The translations under genes were made by a program, and so were the position numbers. Of a stretch of DNA of 64,000 bases, positions 27,451-36,764 are shown piece by piece (position 1 is the first letter of the stretch; each line of letters starts with the position of its first letter). Below the pieces are notes generated by a model. The model was not told the DNA's origin, did no database searches, and was given only the letters and a program-made list of their open reading frames with translations. This DNA comes from Paenibacillus glacialis (lineage in GTDB: Bacteria > Bacillota > Bacilli > Paenibacillales > Paenibacillaceae): assembly GCF_001637205.1 (NCBI RefSeq), contig NZ_LVJH01000006.1, positions 124,001-188,000 of the forward strand. Direction: 5' to 3'.

Positions 27451-28910
27451 ATGGAATTATACACTTTGTCAGCTAATGAACTTGCAAAAGGTATACGAAA
27501 TAAAGAGTTTACTTCAGTCTAAGTGGTCAATTCGTTTATTGAAAGAATTCAAAGAGTCCATAAAGATATCAACGCTATTGCCATTATGATGTTCGAAAAT
27601 GCCCTATCCGAAGCACAAAGTTGTGACGAACTGGTTGCCAATGGCGTGAGTTTAGGACCGCTTCACGGTGTCCCAGTAACCATCAAAGAAAGTATCCATA
27701 TAGCTGGAACCCCTTCTACTTGGGGAATACAAGGTAAAGATGAATTATTAGAGGAAGATGACCCCTCGGTAGCAAGACTTAAAAATGCAGGCGCTATTAT
27801 TCTCGCCAAGACCAATGCCATGCAACTATTAATGGGCTGTGAAACATTCAATCCTATTTATGGAAGAACCAATAATCCATGGAATCTAGAGCGTACTTCT
27901 GGAGGGAGTTCAGGAGGAGAAGGTGCGGCTATTGCATATATGTGTTCAGTACTTGGCTTAGGTACGGATATTGGAGGGAGCATACGAACGCCCGCTCATT
28001 TTTGTGGCATTCATGGATTGAAACCTACTCCTAGGATCATTCCACAACATCCTCCTAAAGGGATCTCTCATATCCAAAAAGGAGCTAGCTCCATGTCTTC
28101 TATTGGTCCAATGGCGCGAACTGTAGACGATTTAAAGCTGGCATTTGAGATTTTATCACGCAAACAATGAACCTTCAAATGGTTAAGGACTTGACAATCG
28201 GAATGTGGATGACCGATCACATTTTCTCCCCCTCACCTTCTATTACAAGAGTATTAGAAGATGCCGGGGCAGAATTAGTCCCATATGAACTTCCTATGGT
28301 TAAAGAGAATATGCAGTGTTTTTATGGGATGATGTGTGCAGATGGGGGCAAGGGTATCGAGAACACTTTGGTACTATCTACACAAGAACACCCGATCACC
28401 AAAATTCTTGAGGTTCAGAAAATGGGGAAAATTAAAAGGAAATTAGCTGTATCGGTACTTAAATTGTTAAAACAAAAAATTGTCAGTTCTGTTATCATAC
28501 CATTTACTGGAAATAAAACAAATCAAGAATATCAAGAACTTGTATCCAAACGTGGACAGTATCAAAATTTAATACCAAATGATTTACGTGAAAAGAATAT
28601 TAATGCCATTATCTGTCCTATTTTCCCTACGTCAGCTCTATTTCACAATGGATCTAAGAATCTATCATATGAGGGTGCATACAACTCTCTCATTAATTTT
28701 TTAGGTTTTCCATCAGGAGCTTTTTCATATAGCTTTGTCAAAGAGGGCGAACAAACAATGGAAAGAGATACAACAGATTTTGTACTCAAAGCAGTAATGG
28801 AAGCAGAAAAGAATTCATTAGGACTTCCAGTCGGTTTTCAAGTCGTCTCATTGCCAAATCACGAACATATTGTGCTTTCCATAATGGCACATTTAGAACA
28901 AACATCTTAA
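27451..28910 (+). pseudogene. Amidase (AtzF/GatA-like), broken copy
   Basis: An amidase-signature hydrolase gene with two lesions. The ATG at 27451 follows AACTAGGAGG. Codon 24 is TAA (27520-27522); the frame continues at GTG 27523. A second lesion near 28165 shifts frame: frame one stops at 28170, frame two runs 28167-28910. The catalytic parts survive: Lys in VTIKES, the Gly/Ser-rich TSGGSSGGEGA and nucleophile region TDIGGSIRTPA. An intact protein would be about 485 residues. A second, shorter copy lies at 38165-38655 in the same orientation, so the two form direct repeats around the RiPP-like island. Confidence 0.8.
27643..28138 (+). repeat. Direct repeat, left copy (amidase segment)
   Basis: About 495 bases strongly similar to 38183-38650, with long identical runs such as the stretch covering CATCCTCCTAAAGGGATCTC. 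Same orientation; about 10 kb apart. Confidence 0.85.
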
Positions 28911-28961
28911 TTAAGAAGTGATTATCCTCCAAGAGCAAGCATAGTCGCATTCACTTTACAA

Positions 28962-29402
28962 TCAATTGCTCGTTTGTAACAGTGTAATTCCCTGATCGTT
29001 GAATACCTCAATATCTTCAACATTCTGATCTTGCTCAACATTATCAACCAACAAGGACCACTTTTCGTGTTCATTATTTACAAATTCATTGATTTGGATA
29101 ATCAATCCTTGCTCATCTTTATCAATTCGATCAACATCATCCACATCATTTTCGACGATTGCTTTCAGTGCTTTCCATACAGTCGGGGAATCATCTATTA
29201 TCTTGACTTTTCCGAAATAGATGATCCCCTCCGTACTTTGTATGGCTACATCTACAAACGTCTCCGTGCTCCCCTCTCCCGTATAGGCGATCCCATCATC
29301 TGATGGATAATATACTCCGTCTTCACTACGGCTGCATGCAACGAATAGATTGCACAATAACAATAAGGCGACTACTTTCAATACAGTCTTTTTTACATCC
29401 AT
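28962..29402 (-). CDS. Lipoprotein of the RiPP-like island
   Basis: A 146-residue predicted lipoprotein with lipobox LFVAC. The mature part contains VDVAIQSTEGIIYFGKV and DDSPTVWKALKAIVEN, then NNEHEKWSLLVDNVEQ, loosely like DUF4430 (transcobalamin-like) folds. The start at 29402 follows GGAGG. It lies 24 bases downstream of the FtsX-type permease and is the last gene of the island. As a membrane-anchored partner of an ABC transporter it could act in self-immunity or substrate capture; this is inference. Confidence 0.65.
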   Translation of the reverse strand: MDVKKTVLKVVALLLLCNLFVACSRSEDGVYYPSDDGIAYTGEGSTETFVDVAIQSTEGIIYFGKVKIIDDSPTVWKALKAIVENDVDDVDRIDKDEQGLIIQINEFVNNEHEKWSLLVDNVEQDQNVEDIEVFNDQGITLLQTSN

Positions 29403-29426
29403 TGCACTCAATCCTCCAAACATTTT

Positions 29427-31826
29427 CTATTCCACGTATTTCATACGTTCAATCAGACTCGTCTTGTATAACATTCTCTGTAAATATAACGTTACAAAGA
29501 GTTGTGTTAATCCGTAACAAGCAATAAGAATGACGATCGGCAAGATGGGAAATTGGTAGACGGCATACGTAGCTTCCTTTTTGAACAGTTGAACCAGAAA
29601 ATAACCGGCAGGTAGTCCTATTCCTAAGATCAGTCCTAAACTGATAATGATATAAACTAGACCTTCTGCCAGCAGCATTCTAAACAATTGATAGTTAGAT
29701 AAGCCCACGGCTTCGAGCATACTAATCTCACGAATTCTAGAGAGCACACTCGACACGCTCGAGTTTACAAGATTAAATATGCTGATTAATATCAACGCTG
29801 CCACAAAGGAGTACGCTGCCGTCTGAATCACTTGTTTCATTGTATTAAATTCGTTGAACGATTCCTCGAAAGAAGTGAATTGAATATGTTGTTGGCTATT
29901 CGCTATCTCTTTCAAGGCATGTTCAACTTGTTCTTTATTGGATCCATCTGCACTTACTGATAATTGCTGTACTCTTTGGTCCAAAGATAACTCTTTAAAC
30001 AGATTCTGATGAGCAATGAGAATGCCTCCGTCAGATTCAGATCCTTTATACGTGATATAGGTGGGAACGGTACCTACAATGGTTAATTCAATCTCTTTTC
30101 CAACATCCTCAAAAGTAGTTACTCTAACCTTGTCTCCAATCTTGTACTTTCGGTTCTCATCGGTAAGGGCTATCACATTATGATTGTTTCTCATCTCGTC
30201 CAATGTCGTTGTTCCGTTATTCAAACCGTTCAGAGCAATCTGAACTAAAGAATCATTATAACCATATAAATTTGCACGTACTTGTGCGTAACTTTGTTGT
30301 TGATCTTGTAAAATAATATGCCGGGTAGCATCCTCAGCATTATAAATAAGATCATCATACATTTCTGTATGTATATCTGTGATGCCGTCCATATTTTTAA
30401 TTTCATTCATTAAGCTGCCGTTTAAAGGATTATCCGTTCTGGATGCTGTCTTACCACTTAGCTTGTAATCACCCTGAACCATACTGGCAGCCATATTTCC
30501 GATATTCATACTGCTTAAAATACTAGCGGCAACGATAAAAATAAGCCCTGTGAGTGTTAAAGATAAGATCGTAATAACCGTCCGCTTTCGATTCCTGGAG
30601 AAATTAGCTTCAATTAACGTCATCATTGTAACTTTATGATTAAATTTGGATGTATTCATCTTTTTAGTCATTATTTGTGTAGGGTTGTATTGAATAGCCT
30701 CGATTTCAGATATTCGTGCAACCTTCCTCGCAGGTGATCCTATAGATATCAACACCATGATTACACCGAGTATAAAGGCAAACAACAAAATATATGGGGA
30801 TGTAGCTACATACAGTGTTGCACCCAGATTAGAACTATTCCCCATGAAAGGGATAAAGAGATATCCTAATGCGCTACCTCCCATAAGACCCGCAATACTT
30901 CCTAACAAACCTATAAACATTCCTTCGAGATAGATTAGACTTCTTAATTGCCAAGGTGTCGCCCCTATCGCTTTAAGGATGCCAAATTGTCTGATCTTCT
31001 GGGATATGTAGATGTAAAAAATATTGAAAATCACCGTTGCCGCTACAATCACAATAAAAAATAGTAGGAATATGGCGGAAATGATCGTGCTCGCGTCCGT
31101 TTCATATGCGCCCGTATATCTTTCATTGATCTTTATTTGCTTGCTGTTAAGCCCAGCCTTTTCTCCGATACTTCTCCCTAATTGGGATGCATTATAATCC
31201 GTATTGAGCAGTACAAAAAGATTAGTTTCATATTTGGGGCTATACTTCTCAATAAATCGTTCACTTACTAACATTAATCCAGCATTAGCAGCTTTCCGAA
31301 CTGCAATATCTCCCATAATTCCGACAATAACGAAACTTTCAGTCTCGTGGGCCTTAATCGTTAGCTGAATCTTCTGATTGACTTCGAGGGGTAACCCTAA
31401 AGTCTGTATCACCCATTCATCCAACACGATTTCATTGACCGCCGTAGGTGCTCGTCCTTTGCTTAATTCAAGTAACCCGGTATTTATACCTTCCGTGTTC
31501 AATACAGCCATATTAATGTCAAGCTCTGAGAATGGATTCACTTCAATCTCACGAGCAAGTGAAGACTTATAAGATCGGCTTATTGATTTACTAGCGACTA
31601 TGTTTCGCAATTGCTCTTCCGTAAGGGAATCATACTGAAGATGGTAGGGTCCCATTTCATTGATCGCAGATTGTTTCTGCCGAACATCATCCGAATAAAA
31701 GTATGTTAACGTTAAGACAATGAGACTTACAGAAAGAGCTACCGTCATTATCATCAGTAATGTTCTCATTTTATTCAGAAGTAAATTCTTTAGAGCAATG
31801 TCACGGATATTAATGGTGGGTTTCAT
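29427..31826 (-). CDS. FtsX/MacB-type ABC transporter permease
   Basis: A 799-residue permease with two FtsX modules: N-terminal helix near residues 20-45, a large extracytoplasmic domain, three helices at about 260-375, a repeat of the pattern from about 410, and terminal helices at 680-790. The start at 31826 follows GGGGGGGAG, within the end of the ATPase gene (17-base overlap), so translation is coupled. It pairs with the ATPase at 31810-32499. Transporters of this type export or detoxify peptides and lipophilic drugs. Located downstream of the radical SAM/protease/exporter genes, it may provide immunity. Confidence 0.85.
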   Translation of the reverse strand: MKPTINIRDIALKNLLLNKMRTLLMIMTVALSVSLIVLTLTYFYSDDVRQKQSAINEMGPYHLQYDSLTEEQLRNIVASKSISRSYKSSLAREIEVNPFSELDINMAVLNTEGINTGLLELSKGRAPTAVNEIVLDEWVIQTLGLPLEVNQKIQLTIKAHETESFVIVGIMGDIAVRKAANAGLMLVSERFIEKYSPKYETNLFVLLNTDYNASQLGRSIGEKAGLNSKQIKINERYTGAYETDASTIISAIFLLFFIVIVAATVIFNIFYIYISQKIRQFGILKAIGATPWQLRSLIYLEGMFIGLLGSIAGLMGGSALGYLFIPFMGNSSNLGATLYVATSPYILLFAFILGVIMVLISIGSPARKVARISEIEAIQYNPTQIMTKKMNTSKFNHKVTMMTLIEANFSRNRKRTVITILSLTLTGLIFIVAASILSSMNIGNMAASMVQGDYKLSGKTASRTDNPLNGSLMNEIKNMDGITDIHTEMYDDLIYNAEDATRHIILQDQQQSYAQVRANLYGYNDSLVQIALNGLNNGTTTLDEMRNNHNVIALTDENRKYKIGDKVRVTTFEDVGKEIELTIVGTVPTYITYKGSESDGGILIAHQNLFKELSLDQRVQQLSVSADGSNKEQVEHALKEIANSQQHIQFTSFEESFNEFNTMKQVIQTAAYSFVAALILISIFNLVNSSVSSVLSRIREISMLEAVGLSNYQLFRMLLAEGLVYIIISLGLILGIGLPAGYFLVQLFKKEATYAVYQFPILPIVILIACYGLTQLFVTLYLQRMLYKTSLIERMKYVE

Positions 31827-32499
31827 GTAAGCTCCCCCCCACAATGATTCCATCTTGTACTCTCACAATTCGGTCTGCACGCGATGCAATTTGCTCATCA
31901 TGAGTCACAATAATTAAGGTTTGGTTATACTTCGCTACCGATAATTGCAACATCGTGAGTACATCCTCACTTGTTTTGCTATCTAGATTTCCTGTGGGCT
32001 CATCCGCCAAGATGATAGATGGTTTGGACGCCAATGCCCTGGCTATGGCCACCCTCTGTTGCTGACCCCCAGATAACGTATTGGGCAGACTTCCTTTTTT
32101 CTCCGTGATATTTAAGGTATCTAATACATCTTCAATGTATTGGACATCTGCTTCTTGTCCGTCTAATCCCAATGGAAGAATCACATTTTCCCATACATTT
32201 AGCACAGGAATCAGATTATAGGCTTGAAACACAAAACCTATCTGCCTTCTTCTGAAAATAGCCAATTTGTGATCCGGTAACGAATACATGGAAGTTCCGT
32301 TTAAGATCACTTCACCACTCGTTGGACGATCAAGACCGCCAATGATGTGCATGAGCGTACTTTTTCCGGCACCGGACTGTCCGATAATCGATATAAAATC
32401 GCCTTTATGAACGGAGAAATCTATATTGTCTACTGCTCTTACCTTATTTTCTCCTTCTCCGTAGTATTTGCATAACGACTTTCCCTCAAGAATGATCAT
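31810..32499 (-). CDS. ABC transporter ATPase, MacB/LolD type
   Basis: A 229-residue ATP-binding subunit: Walker A GQSGAGKST, Q-loop FVFQAYNLIPVL, signature LSGGQQQRV, Walker [15 protein letters not shown]-loop IIVTHDE. The A-loop region and the FRRRQIGFVFQAYN motif are standard for antimicrobial-peptide and macrolide exporters. It overlaps the permease gene downstream and lies 18 bases after the ABC exporter stop, so it is in the same operon as the RiPP genes. Confidence 0.92.
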   Translation of the reverse strand: MIILEGKSLCKYYGEGENKVRAVDNIDFSVHKGDFISIIGQSGAGKSTLMHIIGGLDRPTSGEVILNGTSMYSLPDHKLAIFRRRQIGFVFQAYNLIPVLNVWENVILPLGLDGQEADVQYIEDVLDTLNITEKKGSLPNTLSGGQQQRVAIARALASKPSIILADEPTGNLDSKTSEDVLTMLQLSVAKYNQTLIIVTHDEQIASRADRIVRVQDGIIVGGSLHETHH

Positions 32500-32517
32500 C
32501 GTGCACCTCCAATTTTT

Positions 32518-34173
32518 CTACGAATATACAAGTTTACGTTCCAAATTAGTTATGTCTAAGATCATATTTCTCTCTCTATCCAGATTAGAAATTAAAAAAT
32601 CATCATGAGTAATAATGATACACATTTTATTTTCTAATTTATGAAGTATCTCAATGAACTTAAGTTTATTTTGATAGTCCAAATTTGAAGTTGGTTCATC
32701 AAAAATGAACAAACTAGGATTTTTAAAAATAACCCTTGCAAGAGCTATTTCTTGAATTTGACCTCCTGAAAGGTTTTTTCCCAGTTCCGAAATATTGTCA
32801 TACTTATTTTCCGTTATTATATTTGACAGTCCATATCCATCAAGAATGTGGACTAGTTCCTCTTTTGTTATTTCCTCGTCCCATAATGTGATATTATCTA
32901 TTAAACTGCCAGAAAATAGTTGGATTTTTTGGGAAACCACCCCTATTTCTCTCCTCAAGGAAGATAAATCAATATCTCTTATATCGTGTTCATTTAACAT
33001 GATTTTTCCATCATAAGAATTATAAAAACCTAGCAACAATTTAATAATTGTTGTTTTACCACTACCATTTGGTCCATAGATATATAAATTTTTCTTGGTG
33101 TTCAAACTAAAATTAATATTCTGAAATACATATTTTTTTGAATTTGGATAAATAAAAGTTACATTCTCAAATTTAATTTCGTGTATCTCATTCATGGAAT
33201 GCGTACCTTTCATTTCATCCTCAGTGACAGCATCCAAAAAAAAGTTAAGACGAGACAATACTGCGACTGCGGGTTGAATTGATAAGTTGATTGATGATAG
33301 CATCTGAATTGGTATAAATAGACTAGATACGTAAGCTAACAAAGAAAAGTAAGACCCTACTGTTAATTCTCCCTCAATAATATAATAACCGATGAGCATT
33401 ATAAAGATGCATTTTGATAACATCACCAATACTACTATCGATTCATTACCAATAACAGAAACAATATTTCGCTGTAGTATTTTATTCGATAATAAGGAAA
33501 TATACTCCTTTATTCTACTCTCTTTTTTATTTTCTAATTTAAAACTTTTCACTTCTATTAGAGCTGATATGCTTTCATGGAACTCTCCAGTTGCTTCAGC
33601 AGTAAACTCATTAAGTTCACGCGAACTACTATTTATTTCCTTAGATGTTTTTTTTGTAATTAAATAAAATAGCGGCATAAATAAAAGAGCAATTAATAGC
33701 AGTTCCCACTTTATCTTTAATACAATAATAAAAACTCCTACAAATACGAACACGCTTTTCAAAAAATTCATGAATATAGGAGAAAACAAAGAATTAAGTG
33801 TATCTATTTCATCTATTCTTGATATTACATATCCAGTTTTATTTTTATCAAAAAATGAAACTGGGAATCGTAAGACTCTAGTAAAAATATCTTTTTTAAT
33901 ATTTGTAACTACTTTAATGCTTGTCTTTGAAAATAGTATATTTAGAGAAGCACTTACGAGAGCATTAAATACATACAACAAAGCCAAATACAATGAAATA
34001 ATTGCAACATAATTAAAATCTTTTTTGAGTACTCCTTTATCTACTATCTGCTGGATTAACAAAGGCATATATATTTCAATCGAAGCCACTATAAGTCCTA
34101 ATAATATTATTATTATTATTTCCAATTTAATGTTCTTTAAATAAACTTTTAAAAATTGATAATTCTTTATCAT
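32518..34173 (-). CDS. ABC exporter with fused permease and ATPase
   Basis: A 551-residue half-transporter: six helices in residues about 15-300 and an ATPase domain with Walker A GPNGSGKT, signature LSGGQIQEI, Walker B SLFIFDEPTSNLD and H-loop IITHDD. No N-terminal C39 peptidase domain is present, so leader removal must be done by another enzyme, and a subtilisin-like protease gene lies 29 bases upstream. It very likely exports the modified 51-residue peptide product. Strongly A+T-rich, like the rest of the island core. Confidence 0.88.
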   Translation of the reverse strand: MIKNYQFLKVYLKNIKLEIIIIILLGLIVASIEIYMPLLIQQIVDKGVLKKDFNYVAIISLYLALLYVFNALVSASLNILFSKTSIKVVTNIKKDIFTRVLRFPVSFFDKNKTGYVISRIDEIDTLNSLFSPIFMNFLKSVFVFVGVFIIVLKIKWELLLIALLFMPLFYLITKKTSKEINSSSRELNEFTAEATGEFHESISALIEVKSFKLENKKESRIKEYISLLSNKILQRNIVSVIGNESIVVLVMLSKCIFIMLIGYYIIEGELTVGSYFSLLAYVSSLFIPIQMLSSINLSIQPAVAVLSRLNFFLDAVTEDEMKGTHSMNEIHEIKFENVTFIYPNSKKYVFQNINFSLNTKKNLYIYGPNGSGKTTIIKLLLGFYNSYDGKIMLNEHDIRDIDLSSLRREIGVVSQKIQLFSGSLIDNITLWDEEITKEELVHILDGYGLSNIITENKYDNISELGKNLSGGQIQEIALARVIFKNPSLFIFDEPTSNLDYQNKLKFIEILHKLENKMCIIITHDDFLISNLDRERNMILDITNLERKLVYS

Positions 34174-34202
34174 GAATAACTCTCCTTAATGGAAAATTAA
34201 AA

Positions 34203-35204
34203 CTAATTAATTGTTCCATTTAATATTGCATCGATTTTATTAGAGAGATTACTAATATATTCAAAATCATATATATTAAAATAAGAAACAGGTATTTCGT
34301 AGGCAAATTCATTTTTAATAACTTGTAACAACTCAACACAAAATTTCGAATCGAGATCTTGTATGAAGGAGTTATGGGACTCATTGAAATCCTTGTAGTT
34401 CCTTCTTACAATTTGTATGATTTCATTAAAAATCAAACGATTGATCGGCATTTCTTTGTTAATTATATTATTTTCAATATTACTTATATTTTTGCATTTG
34501 GTAAGAAGAGCATTACATGCATCATAATTTGATTTAAATCCTTCGTTTTTCTTAATAAGTATAAATTCCTTAATAAAGTATGGTGTAGCGAAACTATTTT
34601 GATTTATAAATACTATTCTTCCATTTTTCCATGGCACAATATGTGCTGCACCTAAGGTATAGAACCTATCTATATGATCTGAGTATAAATATTTATCGTT
34701 TCTAAGCTGAGAATGAGTTAGTACTTTTATTGTTCCTTCAAGTATATAGGGTAAAGTACTAATATTGTTTTTTGATGTAGTGGTTGTTATTAATATGTCA
34801 TTTAATTGAGCCAGGTTGCACAGACGTACTAAGTCACCCTTATAAGTAAAGTCTTCCGTTCCTAGACTCATATTAATAATATCTGGCTTCATTTCAATTG
34901 CCATTTCAATTGCTTTTATCATTTGAATTGAAGTCGATCTGCAATTTTCGTTTAAAATTTTAATAATAATAAGCTCGATGGAATTGCCACAGAATTCACT
35001 AAGCATACCTGCTATAGCTGTTCCATGACCGTGCTCATCAACTGCATTTCCCCATACTGTACCCTTTTCAGTAAGTGTTATTTTTTCTATCACTAAAGTG
35101 TTAGAAAGTAATAATTCATTGCTTATTCCACTGTCAATAACAGCAATAACAACAGGTTTAACATTAATAATACTCTTTAATTGATTCATTTTTACGAATT
35201 CCAA
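34203..35204 (-). CDS. Subtilisin-like (S8) protease, leaderless
   Basis: A 333-residue S8-family protease. The triad is seen as D24 (VIDSG), H60 (DEHGHGTAIAG) and S204 (NSFATP, replacing the usual GTSMATP). There is no signal peptide or propeptide, so it acts in the cytoplasm. The C-terminal third (from about 215) matches no domain I know. Its gene overlaps the radical SAM gene upstream by 13 bases and precedes an exporter lacking its own peptidase. The likely role is cleavage of the peptide leader, as QhpE does in the quinohemoprotein amine dehydrogenase pathway. A start at M6 is also possible. Confidence 0.8.
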   Translation of the reverse strand: MEFVKMNQLKSIINVKPVVIAVIDSGISNELLLSNTLVIEKITLTEKGTVWGNAVDEHGHGTAIAGMLSEFCGNSIELIIIKILNENCRSTSIQMIKAIEMAIEMKPDIINMSLGTEDFTYKGDLVRLCNLAQLNDILITTTTSKNNISTLPYILEGTIKVLTHSQLRNDKYLYSDHIDRFYTLGAAHIVPWKNGRIVFINQNSFATPYFIKEFILIKKNEGFKSNYDACNALLTKCKNISNIENNIINKEMPINRLIFNEIIQIVRRNYKDFNESHNSFIQDLDSKFCVELLQVIKNEFAYEIPVSYFNIYDFEYISNLSNKIDAILNGTIN

Positions 35205-36424
35205 ACGATTTTACTATAAAAATTGTACATCTGATTGCATAATTCATTCCTAATATTTTCATTATTATATACAAAGTTATCATGTCCTGGACATTCACTA
35301 GAACAAAAATATCTCACATCACAATTCTTGCAAGATTCTACCCTATCAGTTACAGGGATCACTTGTACATCTTCTAGCCTATTCAACAAAAGGTCATCTA
35401 CTGTTCCTTTTATATAATCCGGACCAATTATTAAAAAACACGAATAGATTTCATGATTTGCACATAAGTAAAGTTTTGAAGAAAGATCGCAAACACACTT
35501 AAAACTCATATTTCTTTGCATTTCATTTAATTTTTCACCCGTAAAATCATGTAGATTCTTCCCTTTAACGCGAGGATATATCAAATCTAAGTTTTTATCT
35601 GCCCGGCCATTGGGTGTCAGCCTTCTAGTTATAGGTTTCACACCTAATGAAGAGCATAAATCCTCGAAATCTTTCCTATGTAAATTTGTTCTTTTGGTTA
35701 GGATCATGGATAAGCTTATATCCATAAAGTCATGCTCATGAAGCTGTTCAATCACTTTTAGAACTTTATCAAACACTTTACTTCCACGTATTTCTGTAAC
35801 ACTTTCTTGATCATATCCGTCCAAACTTATTGAAATATAATTGACAAGCGGAACTATCCGTTCAATATTTTTTTTCGTAAGTAATGTTGCATTTGTCATT
35901 ATTTCTATTTCACCACTATAATTTGATCTTACATACTTTAATATTCCCCATATATCAGTCCTAACTAAAATTTCACCACCCGATAGTGCGATATGATCAA
36001 TAGAATTCACTTCACACCAATGCACTACCTTCTTCAAATAATCAAAGTTTATATCTTCTCTCTTATACTGATCGCACTCAGCTCCACAATGAATGCAATT
36101 CAAATTGCAAGCTGTTGTTAATTCAATAGTAATGCTACTTATCTTCTCTTCAACTGAATTCAAACTTCCCTCGATAGATATTACTTCGATTTCTATCAGT
36201 GTTTCTACAAACTTTTTAATGTATTCATACGTATTTGGATCTTCACACTCTCCAAGCATTCTCTCAATGGTATATTTTTTATTAATACAATTACTTAAAA
36301 ACTCATAGATATAGTCAGGGCATTTAATCCATTGGCCATTCAAAATATTTCCCAATATAACTCGAGAATTTTTATTCAGACTTCTGAAATACCTATGAAA
36401 CTTTATGAAACCTGCGTCGTTCAC
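35192..36424 (-). CDS. Radical SAM/SPASM peptide maturase with PqqD-like N-terminus
   Basis: A 410-residue radical SAM enzyme. Residues about 20-85 resemble a PqqD-like RiPP recognition element (winged-helix pattern, NILNGQWIKCP...YTIERML...FVETLIEIEVISIEG). The [4Fe-4S] motif is C106-N-L-N-C110-I-H-C113, with GGE near ALSGGEIL. The C-terminal SPASM region has cysteines in CVCDLSSKLYLC, SCFLI, CKNCDVRYFCSSECPG and NELC, enough for auxiliary clusters. It probably installs a thioether or carbon-carbon crosslink in the 51-residue peptide encoded just upstream. Overlaps the S8 protease gene. Confidence 0.85.
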   Translation of the reverse strand: MNDAGFIKFHRYFRSLNKNSRVILGNILNGQWIKCPDYIYEFLSNCINKKYTIERMLGECEDPNTYEYIKKFVETLIEIEVISIEGSLNSVEEKISSITIELTTACNLNCIHCGAECDQYKREDINFDYLKKVVHWCEVNSIDHIALSGGEILVRTDIWGILKYVRSNYSGEIEIMTNATLLTKKNIERIVPLVNYISISLDGYDQESVTEIRGSKVFDKVLKVIEQLHEHDFMDISLSMILTKRTNLHRKDFEDLCSSLGVKPITRRLTPNGRADKNLDLIYPRVKGKNLHDFTGEKLNEMQRNMSFKCVCDLSSKLYLCANHEIYSCFLIIGPDYIKGTVDDLLLNRLEDVQVIPVTDRVESCKNCDVRYFCSSECPGHDNFVYNNENIRNELCNQMYNFYSKIVWNS

Positions 36425-36471
36425 GAAATACCATCCCCTTTTTATTGGATAATGACACTTAAATTAAAAAG

Positions 36472-36532
36472 AGGTCGCTCTTTCTTTAGAATTGAATCCT
36501 AATATTAGAATTCAATTCGAATGAGACGACCT
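36472..36532 (-). terminator. Hairpin attenuator/terminator after the precursor gene
   Basis: On the minus strand AGGTCG-CTC pairs with GAG-CGACCT, with a strong inner arm GAATTGAAT / ATTCAATTC, followed by CTCTTTTT. It lies 39 bases after the peptide stop and 48 bases before the next gene, so partial termination would raise peptide mRNA over enzyme mRNA. Confidence 0.75.
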
Positions 36533-36570
36533 TCTGACAAAAAGTAATATCTACGTTTCCAAACTAAATT

Positions 36571-36726
36571 TTAGTACAATATATTGTCATGCGAAGTCCA
36601 ATCCCACCCACGACAAGACGAGCTATTATCATTATTTGCATAATACACGTGACAATCAGACCAACATCCATTACCTTTCACATCGAGTTTAAGATCCTCT
36701 TTTTTTTGTTCCGGTTTGATTTTCAT
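36571..36726 (-). CDS. Putative RiPP precursor peptide (51 aa)
   Basis: A short gene between two radical SAM genes, too small for usual gene calling. The ATG at 36726 follows AAGGGAG at eight-base spacing; TAA at 36571-36573. The first 20 residues are a charged leader (MKIKPEQKKEDLKLDVKGNG). Residues 21-51 are rich in Cys, Trp, Tyr, Asn and Ser: C21, C25, C38; W22, W41, W43. Candidate crosslink motifs are C21-W-S-D24-C25 and C38-R-G-W-D42 (a C-X3-D spacing like the freyrasin precursor PapA) and W-x-W. No GG cleavage site. It is followed by a terminator-like hairpin. I do not recognise homologues; the assignment rests on context and composition. Confidence 0.75.
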   Translation of the reverse strand: MKIKPEQKKEDLKLDVKGNGCWSDCHVYYANNDNSSSCRGWDWTSHDNILY

Positions 36727-36764
36727 TTTTCATTCTCCCTTCAATTAATTTATTTATATCAATA

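Noticed and set aside
34203..35204. S8 protease as a secreted degradative subtilisin
   Set aside because: No signal peptide or propeptide and tight coupling to RiPP genes.
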